Made by a program: the position numbers and the translations under genes. The notes under the pieces are model-generated. The model ran no database searches, had not been told where the DNA came from, and was given only the letters and a program-made list of their open reading frames with translations. Positions 8,035-15,600 of a stretch of DNA of 64,000 nt are shown one piece after another (the stretch's first letter is position 1; every line of letters begins with the position of its first letter). This DNA comes from Pseudonocardia kunmingensis (GTDB lineage Bacteria; Actinomycetota; Actinomycetes; Mycobacteriales; Pseudonocardiaceae): assembly GCF_006716445.1 (NCBI RefSeq), contig NZ_VFPA01000006.1:124001-188000 (forward strand), written 5' to 3'.

Positions 8035-9453
8035 TCACGCCGTCAGGTCCGGGCGCCGCGACCCCACCCCTGTGGCCTGCTCGAAGGCGTGGCCGGCGCG
8101 CAGCACGGCCAGCTCGCCGCGGTGCGGGCCCACGATCTGCAGCCCGACCGGGAGCCCGCCGGGGGTGAAGCCGCCGGGGACCGACAGGGCGGGGTGGCCC
8201 GTGGCCGACACCAGGTAGGCCGAGCGCATCCAGCCCAGGTAGTCCGGCTGCGGCTCGCCTGCGACGTCCGTGGGGTACTCCTGCTCGATCGGGAACGGGG
8301 GCACCTGGCTCACCGGGAGCAGCAGCAGGTCGTAACGGGTGAAGAACTCCCGCATCCGGTGGTAGAGCGCGGCCCGCAGCACCTCGGCCCGGGCGAGATC
8401 GGGTCCGGTGAGCGTGCGGCCCTGGTCGATGTTGGCCGCGAGGCTGGCCTTGACCTGGTCGCGGTGCCGGTCGAGCACGGGCCCGAGGGCCAGGTCGAAC
8501 TGCCAGGCCCGCAGCGTCCGGAACACCTCGTCGGCCCCGGTGAGGTCCGGGCACGCCTCCTCGACGGCGCAGCCGAGGTCGGTGAACGCCGCGATCCGCG
8601 GTGCGAGCGCGCCCACGACCGCGGGGTCCACGGGCACCGTGCCGCCCAGGTCGGCCGACCACGCCACGCGCAGGCCCGTCAGATCGCGCTCCAGCGGGCC
8701 GGCGAAGACCGAGCCGGGTTCGTCGATCGCGATCGGTGATCGCGGGTCGGGACCCGCGATCACCGAGAGCAGCAGCGCCGCGTCGGCGACCGTGCGCGCC
8801 ATCGGCCCCTGCACCGCCATCGTCGCCCAGGGCGCCGCGCTCGGGTGGGTGGGGACCCGCCCCGGCGCCGGGCGCAGGCCGACGACGTTGCAGAACGACG
8901 CCGGGTTGCGCAGCGAACCGCCCATGTCGCTGCCGTCGGCGAGCGGGTGCAGGCCCGCGGCCAGCGCGGCCGCCGCCCCACCGCTGCTCCCGCCCGGCGT
9001 CCGGGTGGCGTCGTAGGGGTTGCGGGTCGCGCCGAACACGGGGTTGAACGTGTGCGAGCCGGCCGCGAACTCGGGCACGTTCGTCTTCCCGATCGTGATC
9101 GCGCCCGCCGCGCGGATCCGCTCGACGATCAGTTCGTCGGCGTCGGGGACGTGGTCGCGCAGGAGCGGGGATCCCGACGTCGTGCGGATGCCTGCCGTCA
9201 GGTGCGTGTCCTTGTGGGCCACCGGCAGGCCGTGCAGCGGGCCGACCGGCTCGCCGCGGGCCAGCCGCTCGTCCGCGGCGGCGGCCTCGGCGAGCGCGCG
9301 CTCGGGCACGAGCGTGACGATCGCGTTCAGCTCCGGGTTCACCCGCTCGATGCGCTCCAGGTGCGCCGCCACGAGCTCGCGGGCCGACACCTCCCGGCGG
9401 CGCACCAGGTCGGCCAGCTCACGGGCGGTGCGATAGCAGAGATCGGTGGACAC
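8035..9453 (-). CDS. Amidase (amidase-signature family)
   Basis: Amidase-signature hydrolase of 472 aa, predicted to release ammonia or an amine from an amide. The Ser-cisSer-Lys triad is visible: Lys in GLPVAHKDTHLTAG, the nucleophile region TPGGSSGGAAAALAAGLHPL, and GSDMGGSLRNPASFCNVVGL. The length is normal for the family. I placed the start at GTG 9453 because GGGAG lies 6-10 bases before it and the protein then begins STDLCYRTARELADLVRRRE as family members do; the open frame continues upstream without homology. It is divergent from the ATPase gene at 9620. The substrate is unknown and no pathway partners sit nearby. Confidence 0.9.
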   Translation of the reverse strand: MSTDLCYRTARELADLVRRREVSARELVAAHLERIERVNPELNAIVTLVPERALAEAAAADERLARGEPVGPLHGLPVAHKDTHLTAGIRTTSGSPLLRDHVPDADELIVERIRAAGAITIGKTNVPEFAAGSHTFNPVFGATRNPYDATRTPGGSSGGAAAALAAGLHPLADGSDMGGSLRNPASFCNVVGLRPAPGRVPTHPSAAPWATMAVQGPMARTVADAALLLSVIAGPDPRSPIAIDEPGSVFAGPLERDLTGLRVAWSADLGGTVPVDPAVVGALAPRIAAFTDLGCAVEEACPDLTGADEVFRTLRAWQFDLALGPVLDRHRDQVKASLAANIDQGRTLTGPDLARAEVLRAALYHRMREFFTRYDLLLLPVSQVPPFPIEQEYPTDVAGEPQPDYLGWMRSAYLVSATGHPALSVPGGFTPGGLPVGLQIVGPHRGELAVLRAGHAFEQATGVGSRRPDLTA

Positions 9454-9619
9454 GAACGCTCCCGTCGGTTGTGATCGCGAGATGTCTGACGAGTATCCGC
9501 CGATCCTCGCGGCTCCCGCCCGCCCGGTGGGGCTGCCCGTGCCCGGGCGGCGCGGGTGGATGGACGGCACCCCCTCGCCAGCGGTCGCGCGCACCGGCGG
9601 GCTTGGCCATGCTGAAGGC

Positions 9620-10093
9620 GTGACGGGGCCCACGGGGTACTACCGGATCCGGTTCGCGGCCGACCCGGTGCAGTTGATCTTCTTCCGCGGCGGGCTGAAC
9701 GCCTGGCTGGAGCAGCTCCGGTGGCCGGAGGCCGACCGGGTCGACGTCGTCCTCGCGGTCAGCGAGGCGTGCACGAACGCCGTCGACCACGCGTACGCGG
9801 CCGGCGTGCCGGGAGAGGTGGAGGTCGTCGGCCGCCTCGTCGTCGGCGCGTGCGAGCGGCGCATCGTCGTGGTCGTGCGCGACGAGGGCCGGTGGCGCGA
9901 CCCGGGGGACGGGCCCGGCTACGGGCTGCGGGCCGTCCACGAGTGCATGGACCAGGTCCGGATCCGCCACGACGGCGGCGGGACGGTCGTCACGATGACG
10001 AGCAGGCCGGTGCCGCTGCTCGACGGCGTCGCCGACGAACCGGCCGTGGAGCCGGCGGACGAGGACCGGGTCACCCGCCTACGAGCCCACTAG
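9620..10093 (+). CDS. Anti-sigma-type serine kinase/ATPase (RsbW-like HATPase)
   Basis: Small GHKL ATPase of 157 aa related to RsbW/SpoIIAB anti-sigma kinases. The N-box is VVLAVSEACTNAVDHAY (Glu and Asn that bind Mg-ATP), with VVVRDEGRWRD and a GPGYGLRAVHECMD lid as G1/G2 boxes. No anti-sigma antagonist or sigma gene lies beside it, which is common for the many actinomycete paralogues. The start is uncertain: GTG 9620 puts YYRIRFAADPVQL at the N-terminus as in relatives but has a poorly spaced GAAGG; ATG 9560 is an alternative. It could instead be a general regulatory ATPase. Confidence 0.8.
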   Translation: MTGPTGYYRIRFAADPVQLIFFRGGLNAWLEQLRWPEADRVDVVLAVSEACTNAVDHAYAAGVPGEVEVVGRLVVGACERRIVVVVRDEGRWRDPGDGPGYGLRAVHECMDQVRIRHDGGGTVVTMTSRPVPLLDGVADEPAVEPADEDRVTRLRAH

Positions 10094-10166
10094 ATCCACG
10101 GCGGCGAGCGGTGTGAGTGGCATGTTCTCGCGATCGCGCGCACGCACTGCTCGCCGGGGTGATCGC

Positions 10167-10214
10167 CAGGAGTGGTGTGAGGGCGACAGAACTGACGCCC
10201 TCACACCACTCCTG
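10167..10214. repeat. Perfect 19-bp inverted repeat (hairpin)
   Basis: Arms CAGGAGTGGTGTGAGGGCG and its exact reverse complement enclose a 10-base loop (10186-10195). There is no U-run, so a classic intrinsic terminator is only one option. It lies 74 bases after the anti-sigma-type gene. Size and geometry (48 bases, 19-bp arms) match the 49-bp element found three times elsewhere in the window, but the arm sequence differs. Confidence 0.85.
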
Positions 10215-10956
10215 CTGATCATGGCCGTTCCCGCGTTCCGCGGAACGCGCCCGTCCACGTCATGGGTCCTCGGCCGCGGTCGCAGACCCATGGTGTCGAT
10301 ATGGTCAGGGAATCCTTCTGTGGGCGGGCCTTTCCCGGCTCGAGGCCACTGCCGCCCGCCCCGGCCCGGTCTTCGGCGCAGTCACCCGGTTCCCCTGGAC
10401 CCCGCCCGTCGGCGACGTGGCCGGGTTGGGCCAGGTACCGAATAGCGTGGCCGGCCGGGCGGCCGTTCCCGACATGGCCCAGGCCTGTTCCGGACGAGAA
10501 CGTCGCTGCCGGGTGGGTGCACACCTGGCTGTGGTCCCGATCCACCCCGCCTGGTGATCATGGGACCGGCCCGGGGCGCATCGAGGCTCATGATCGGCGG
10601 AAATGGAAGATGCGCCCCCACGGGCGCGGCCTGGTCCCTGCTTCCTTGACCAAGAACGCTTCGAAGGGGTTCTTGAACGGCACCACAGCCAGATGAGTGG
10701 CACCCCGCGGGGACGGGCTCGTCGTGGACCGGCCGGGGCCATGTCGGGAACGGCTGTCAAGGTGACCACGTAACTCGGTAGTTTCGCCAACCCGGCCACC
10801 GTCGCCATTGGAGGTCGGGCCGGGCGCGGGCCCGACTGCGAGTGACGCCTCGGCGCGGAGTGGGGCAGCTGGTCCCGAGCCGGGAACGGCGCGCCCACCG
10901 CAACCCGCCCCACCCGCCAGGACCCCCCGGGGAGGAGCGGACCCCCCGTGTCCTGC

Positions 10957-11137
10957 CACGCACCCCGATTCGGCCCACGCACCCCGTCGACGGGGTGCGT
11001 GACAGCAGACGGGGTGCGTGAGCGCAGACGGGGGGCGTGGCTCGTGGCCGCCCGCGCACGCACCCCGATTTCGCCCGCGCTACCCGTCGAGGGGAGGCCT
11101 CGGCGCAGACGGGGCGCGTGGGGGCAGACGGGGTGCG
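10957..11137. repeat. Cluster of GCAGACGGGGTGCGTG-type repeats in both orientations
   Basis: Direct units related to GCAGACGGGGTGCGTG occur at 11005, 11024, 11105 and 11124. Inverted units beginning CACGCACCCCG occur at 10958, 10976 and 11057, two of them followed by ATT. Positions 10976-11001 form a perfect 26-bp palindrome with half-site CACGCACCCCGTC. The units are irregularly spaced and vary at one or two bases, so this is neither a CRISPR nor a simple tandem repeat. Confidence 0.75.
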
Positions 11138-11259
11138 CCGGCGGGCGCGGACCGGCCCCCGCTGCACGACACGATGGACGTTCGCGGCCACGCTCTGGGT
11201 CATTCGGGAGGCGAGGGCAAGCCGTGCTGGCTAGCCTGCGGACCGTCGGTCCGCGGACG

Positions 11260-11454
11260 ATGGAGGTGATGGCGGTCGGCTTCGAGGCACTGATCGTGCT
11301 GGCGATCCTGGTGATCATCGGCGGGGTGGTGTACGCCGTCGCGTCGGTGCGGCGGGCGGCGAACCCGCCGCGGGAGCAGCGCCCGGCCGCAGAGGCCGGC
11401 GACCCCGGGGGAGCGGTCCCGCGCGAACCCCCGGCGCAGGACGACCGATCCTGA
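11260..11454 (+). CDS. Small single-span membrane protein
   Basis: Predicted 64-residue protein with one hydrophobic segment (ALIVLAILVIIGGVVYAVAS, about residues 9-28), then a basic stretch (VRRAANPPREQR) and an acidic, Pro-rich tail. The topology would be N-out/C-in by the positive-inside rule. The start is ATG 11260 or ATG 11269; neither has a well-spaced SD. I recognise no family. The hydrophobic helix with a charged tail argues for coding. It is convergent with the hydrolase gene that ends at 11486. Confidence 0.5.
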   Translation: MEVMAVGFEALIVLAILVIIGGVVYAVASVRRAANPPREQRPAAEAGDPGGAVPREPPAQDDRS

Positions 11455-11485
11455 CCGCGTGCCGCTGCAGCAGGGTCCGGCGGCG

Positions 11486-12364
11486 CTACCGGGAGAGCAA
11501 CCCGCGGAGGATCCCGACGATGTCCGCCGGGGCCTCCTCGGCCATGAAGTGACCGAGGTCGAGGGTCAGGTGCTCGACGCCGGGGGCCCACGCCTTCCAG
11601 ATCGCGGCCGCGTCGTAGCCGAGGGCGGCACCCCAGTCCTGCTGCACGACGGTCACGGGCATGCCCAGCACGCGCCCGGCGGCGCGGTCGGCGCGGTCGT
11701 GCTCGAGGTCGATCCCGGCCGAGGCGCGGTAGTCGGCGACGATCGACGGGACCGCTTCCCGGGACGCCCGCAAGTAGGCTGCGCGGACGTCGGGCGGGAT
11801 CGCGTCCGGGTGCCGGCTCCAGGCGTCGAGGAAGTACCCGAAGAACTCGTCGCTGCTGCCCTCGATCATCCGCTCGGGCAGGCCCGGTGGCTGTGCCATG
11901 AGGTAGAGGTGGAACGCCACCGAGGCATCGACACCGTGGAGGATGTCCCACATGTCCAGGGTGGGCAGGACGTCCAGCGAGGCCAGGTGCGTCACCGCGG
12001 TGGGGTGGTCCAGGCCCGCGCGGATCGCGACCAGGGCGCCGCGGTCGTGGCCGGCCAGCGCGAAGCGGTCCGCGCCGAGGTGCCGCGCCACCGCCACGAC
12101 GTCGGCGGCCATGGTGCGCTTGGAGTAGACCGACGGGTCGGCGGCGGCCGGCTTGTCGCTGGCGCCGTAGCCGCGCAGGTCGGGGCAGATCACCAGGTGG
12201 TCGCGGGCCAGGTCGGGGGCGACGTGGCGCCACATGAGGTGGGTCTGGGGGAAGCCGTGCAGCAGGACGACGGGGCTGCCGCTGCCGCCGACCGCGACGT
12301 CGAGCAGCACTCCGTCCGCACCGGGCACGCGCTCGTGGCGGAAGCCGGGGATGGTCGGTTCCAT
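11486..12364 (-). CDS. Alpha/beta hydrolase, haloacetate dehalogenase-like
   Basis: Alpha/beta-hydrolase of 292 aa. HGFPQTHLMWR forms the oxyanion region, DLRGYGASDKP follows, the nucleophile is Asp in AGHDRGALVA, and the catalytic His is in LDLGHFMAEEAP, as in fluoroacetate dehalogenases and epoxide hydrolases. Compared from memory with the Rhodopseudomonas enzyme FAcD, the halide-pocket His and Tyr (DYRA) are kept but the Trp next to the His appears as Leu (AFHLYLMAQ). Defluorination is therefore doubtful; other haloacids or epoxides are possible. A start at ATG 12364 with GAGCGAG nearby is plausible. It is divergent from the SARP gene across 68 bases. Confidence 0.82.
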   Translation of the reverse strand: MEPTIPGFRHERVPGADGVLLDVAVGGSGSPVVLLHGFPQTHLMWRHVAPDLARDHLVICPDLRGYGASDKPAAADPSVYSKRTMAADVVAVARHLGADRFALAGHDRGALVAIRAGLDHPTAVTHLASLDVLPTLDMWDILHGVDASVAFHLYLMAQPPGLPERMIEGSSDEFFGYFLDAWSRHPDAIPPDVRAAYLRASREAVPSIVADYRASAGIDLEHDRADRAAGRVLGMPVTVVQQDWGAALGYDAAAIWKAWAPGVEHLTLDLGHFMAEEAPADIVGILRGLLSR

Positions 12365-12432
12365 GGTTCTCGCTCCTCTCAGCGGGGTGGCACCGATGGT
12401 CGACCTCGCCGATCAGCGTTCGATCAGCAGCC

Positions 12433-14397
12433 GTGACCGCGCCGGTGGTCCGGGTTCTCGGGCCGGTCGAGGTACGCGACCCGCGGGGGCACCGGCTCGA
12501 CGTCAAGGGGCCGCGGCACCGCGAGGTGCTGGCGCGCCTGGTCGTGGCGCGCGGGCGGGTCGTGCCGGTGCCGGTGCTGGTCGAGGACCTCTGGGGCGCT
12601 CATCCGCCGCGTCGCGCGGTCGGGGCGGTGCGCACGTTCGTCTCGGACCTGCGGGCGGCGCTCGACCCGCACCTGAGGTCCGGCGGCGGCGCCCGCTCGA
12701 TCGTGACCGAGGGGACCGGGTACGCGTTCCGGGCCGCCACCGAGTCCGTGGACGCCTGGCGGTTCGCCGCCGCGGTCGGCACCGCGGACGCGCGCCGCGG
12801 CAGGTCGGCCGAGGACCTGCGGTGCGCGCTGGAGCTGTGGCGGGGAACGCCCTACGCCGACTTCCCCGACGCGCACTGGGCCCGGGGCGACCGGGCGCGG
12901 CTCACCGAGCTGCGGCTGGCCACCGTCGAGCAGCTCGCCGCGGCGCTCCTCGCCGCCGGCCGGCCCGCCGACGCCGCGGCGGACCTCGACGCGCACGTCA
13001 CCGAGCACCCATGGCGGGAGGAGGGCTGGCGGCTGCTCGCGCTCGCGCTCTACCGCTGCGACCGCCAGGGTGACGCGCTCGCGGTGCTGCGGCGCGCGGC
13101 CACGCTGCTCGCCGAGGAGCTCGGCATCGACCCCGGCCCGGCGCTCGGGCAGCTCCGGACCGACATCCTCCGTCGCGCTCCGCACCTCGACCCGCCGGGC
13201 GCGACGCCCGGGGACCCGCCGGGCGCGACGCTCCCGGCGCAGCGGATCCGGGCCGGCGCGGCGGCGGAGTGGGAGCGCAGCACGACCGTGAGCGAGCGCG
13301 CCACGCTCGTGTCGACGACCGCGCTGCTGCGCAGCCTCGCGGTGCACGGCGGGCAGCCCGGGTCGGCGATCGCCCAGCACGCGGCCACCGTCGCGGCGGC
13401 CGAGGACCTCGGCGACCCCGAGCTCACCGCGCGCATCCTCGCCGCGTACGACGTCCCGAGCGTCTGGTCGCGGGCCGACGACCCGGACGCCTCCGCCGCC
13501 GTCGCCGCGGCCGCCGAACGGACCCTGCGGCTGCTGCCGGAAGGGGGTCGGCCGCCGCTGCGGGCGCGCCTGTTGACGAGGATCGCCGTGGAGACCCGCG
13601 GCCTGCCCGGCGCCCGCGGACGGGAGGCCGCGGCCGAGGCCGAGGCGCTCGCCCGCGGGTCGGCCGATCCCGCCTTGCTGGTCACCGCGCTCTCGGGCAC
13701 GTTCTTGCAGACCTTCTCCCGCGCCGGCCTGGCCGCGGAGCGCGACGCGATCGGGCGCGAGATCGTCGGGATCGCCGACGAGCACGACCTGCCGACGTCC
13801 GCGGTCCTCGGGCGGATCATCCGCATGCAGGCGCTCAGCGGTCTGGGCGATCTCGACGGCGCCGCCGGGCACGCCGAGGCGCTCGCCGAGCTGGGCGAAC
13901 GCCTCGACCGTCCCCTCGCCGGCATCTTCGTCGCGTGGTTCCGGGCCATGCGGGCCGTGGAGGACGGGGCCGCCGACGCCGAGGACCGGTACCGCCGTGC
14001 GGCGGACGCGCTCGCGGGTGCGGGGATGCCCGGCGTCGAGACCGGGCTGCTCGCGTTCGCCCTCACCTGCCTCCGGCTGCGTCGCGGCGCGCCGCTCGCG
14101 CCGCTCGGCGACCTCGGCCCCTACGAGCCGTGGGTGCGCCCGCACCTGCTGCTCGCGCGGCGGCGCCACCAGGAGGCCGAGGCCGCGGTCGGCGCGCTGC
14201 CCGACCCACCACCGGGCCACCTGCAGGAAGCGCTGTGGTGGCTGGCCGGCCGCGCGGCGCTGGCCACCGGCGACGCCCGCGTCGCGGCCCGCGCCGAGGC
14301 GGCGCTGGCACCCGCCGCGACGGAGCTGGCGGGGGCGAGCAGCGCGATGGTGAGCCTGGGCCCGGTCGCCGACCTCCTGCGCGCACTGCGCGGCTAA
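12433..14397 (+). CDS. SARP/AfsR-type transcriptional regulator with BTAD domain
   Basis: Regulator of 654 aa. Residues about 1-95 form an OmpR-like winged helix (VRVLGPVEVRDPRGHRLDVK, a loop with VEDLWGAHPPRRAVGAVRTF, and GTGYAFR at the wing). Residues about 100-250 form the bacterial transcriptional activation domain (LELWRGTPYADFPDAHWARG, ELGIDPGPAL). The remaining 400 residues are Ala-rich helical repeats. No NB-ARC P-loop is visible, so it is a truncated-type AfsR relative. These proteins usually activate local gene sets. The neighbour across the 68-base gap (the hydrolase at 11486) is the nearest candidate target. GTG 12433 gives the conserved N-terminus. Confidence 0.85.
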   Translation: MTAPVVRVLGPVEVRDPRGHRLDVKGPRHREVLARLVVARGRVVPVPVLVEDLWGAHPPRRAVGAVRTFVSDLRAALDPHLRSGGGARSIVTEGTGYAFRAATESVDAWRFAAAVGTADARRGRSAEDLRCALELWRGTPYADFPDAHWARGDRARLTELRLATVEQLAAALLAAGRPADAAADLDAHVTEHPWREEGWRLLALALYRCDRQGDALAVLRRAATLLAEELGIDPGPALGQLRTDILRRAPHLDPPGATPGDPPGATLPAQRIRAGAAAEWERSTTVSERATLVSTTALLRSLAVHGGQPGSAIAQHAATVAAAEDLGDPELTARILAAYDVPSVWSRADDPDASAAVAAAAERTLRLLPEGGRPPLRARLLTRIAVETRGLPGARGREAAAEAEALARGSADPALLVTALSGTFLQTFSRAGLAAERDAIGREIVGIADEHDLPTSAVLGRIIRMQALSGLGDLDGAAGHAEALAELGERLDRPLAGIFVAWFRAMRAVEDGAADAEDRYRRAADALAGAGMPGVETGLLAFALTCLRLRRGAPLAPLGDLGPYEPWVRPHLLLARRRHQEAEAAVGALPDPPPGHLQEALWWLAGRAALATGDARVAARAEAALAPAATELAGASSAMVSLGPVADLLRALRG

Positions 14398-14445
14398 CAG
14401 GCCCGGAGGGCACAACTGGACGTCGCACACCGACTCCGGTGCTGC

Positions 14446-14467
14446 CACACCGACTGCAACCGGTGTG
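14446..14467. terminator. Hairpin between convergent genes, possible bidirectional terminator
   Basis: CACACCG and CGGTGTG pair around an 8-base loop. Flanking copies of CACACCGACT upstream (near 14427) and CGGTGTGTGAGCG downstream (14481) allow longer alternative pairings. It lies between the convergent ends of the SARP gene and the DeoR/LacI regulator. No U-run is present. Confidence 0.4.
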
Positions 14468-14499
14468 TGAGCGAGGTGATCGGTGTGTGAGCGCTGCGG

Positions 14500-15600
14500 T
14501 CAGCGCTCCGGGCTCGCGCCGCACGACTCGCGCACCACCAGCTGCGGCCACAGGCTCACCCGGTGCACCGGCCGCGCGCTCGGGTCGGCCACCCGGGCCA
14601 GTGCGAGCTCGGCGGCGACCGACCCGAGCCGGTGCTTGTCGGGCCGGACGGCCGTGAGCGGTGGGTCGGAGGCGCTGGCGACCTCGTCGTCGTAGGAGAC
14701 GACGGCGAGCTCGCCCGGCACTGCGACGTCGCGGTCGCGGGCGCGTTCGAGGATGCCGATGGCCTCGCGGTCGGAGTGCACGAGCAGGGCGCGGACGGCG
14801 CCGTCGTGGCACCGGTCGAGGACGTCGTCGAAGGCCTCGGCCCAGCCGGGCTGCCCGTAGCTGGGGACGTCGAGGTCGGGCACCCCGTCCTGCGCGAGTC
14901 CCAGCTGCTCGACCGCCGTCCGCCAGCCGCGGCGCACCGCGCGGCTGGTCGGGCTCGGGCGGGCCACGACCAGGCCCACGCGCCGGTGGCCGAGGGTGGC
15001 GAGGTGCCGCACGCCGAGTCCCGCGCCGAGGGCGTGGTCGGTGGTGGCGGCGTCCAGGGCGAGGGTCGGCAGCTCGGGCGGGGGCAGCCGTTCGACCAGC
15101 GCCACCGGCAGCGGGAGCCCGCCGAGCCACCGCAGGAGCTCCGCGCCCGCCCGCCCCGTCGTGTCGGGGGCGACCAGGAGCGACTGCACGCCGCGCTCCA
15201 GCAGCCGCGCGACCTGGCGGCGGTCCTGCGTGGCGTCGTAGCTCGAACCGCGTAGCGCCAGCCGGGAGCCGGCCGCGGCGAGCGCGGTCTGGGCGCCCTG
15301 CACGACCGCAGGCCAGTAGTAGTCCACCGAGGGGACGACCATCCCGACGAGCACGCGGGACGCCAGCGGACCGACCGCCGACCGCGGCGGGCCCTGCTCG
15401 GACGCGGCGCCGGCGCGCCGGGGCAGGGTGATCCCGCCGTGCACCCGGGTGACGAGGCCGCTGTCGGCGAGCGCGGTGACGTCGCGGCGCAGGGTCACCG
15501 GGCTGACGCCCAGCTCGCCGACCAGCTCGGACAGCCGCACCGTGCCGCGGGTGCGGACCGCCGCCAGTATGAGCTCCCGCCGCTCCGCCGAGAGCCTCAT
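14500..15600 (-). CDS. DeoR-type HTH fused to LacI-type sugar-binding domain
   Basis: Regulator of 366 aa. Residues 1-55 are a DeoR helix-turn-helix (RRELILAAVRTRGTVRLSEL, SPVTLRRDVTAL, VTRVHGG). From about residue 80 a periplasmic-binding-like LacI core follows (VLVGMVVPSVDYYWPAVVQG, RVGLVVARPSP, AVVSYDDEVAS, PPLTAVRPDKHRLGSVAAEL). Such hybrids sense a sugar and repress transport operons. ATG 15600 overlaps the stop of the heparinase-like gene (ATGA), so both are made from one mRNA. It probably controls the divergent promoters around 17.5 kb; the candidate site is at 17545. Confidence 0.88.
   Translation of the reverse strand: MRLSAERRELILAAVRTRGTVRLSELVGELGVSPVTLRRDVTALADSGLVTRVHGGITLPRRAGAASEQGPPRSAVGPLASRVLVGMVVPSVDYYWPAVVQGAQTALAAAGSRLALRGSSYDATQDRRQVARLLERGVQSLLVAPDTTGRAGAELLRWLGGLPLPVALVERLPPPELPTLALDAATTDHALGAGLGVRHLATLGHRRVGLVVARPSPTSRAVRRGWRTAVEQLGLAQDGVPDLDVPSYGQPGWAEAFDDVLDRCHDGAVRALLVHSDREAIGILERARDRDVAVPGELAVVSYDDEVASASDPPLTAVRPDKHRLGSVAAELALARVADPSARPVHRVSLWPQLVVRESCGASPER

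Larger units (their letters stand above)
10094..11259 (+). other. Repeat-rich non-coding stretch (1.17 kb)
   Basis: I find no gene with domain similarity or a credible ribosome site in either strand. The stretch holds a perfect hairpin (10167-10214), a 19-bp sequence GGGCCATGTCGGGAACGGC present at 10736-10754 and inverted at 10462-10480, several TGATCATGG words (near 10216, 10557), and a cluster of short repeats from 10957 to 11137. Open frames crossing it are Arg/Pro/Gly-rich with no family signature. Confidence 0.7.

Noticed and set aside
9446..9619. Extension of the RsbW-like protein to the upstream ATG at 9446
   Set aside because: The extra residues overlap the amidase start region, are Pro/Gly-rich and lie outside the ATPase fold.
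10957..11137. CRISPR-like array
   Set aside because: Units differ in orientation and spacing, there are no uniform spacers, and no cas gene is present.
10305..12506. Minus-strand 733-codon frame over the non-coding stretch and the hydrolase
   Set aside because: It runs antisense or out of frame to the hydrolase and through the repeats; composition is Arg/Pro/Gly with no family signature.
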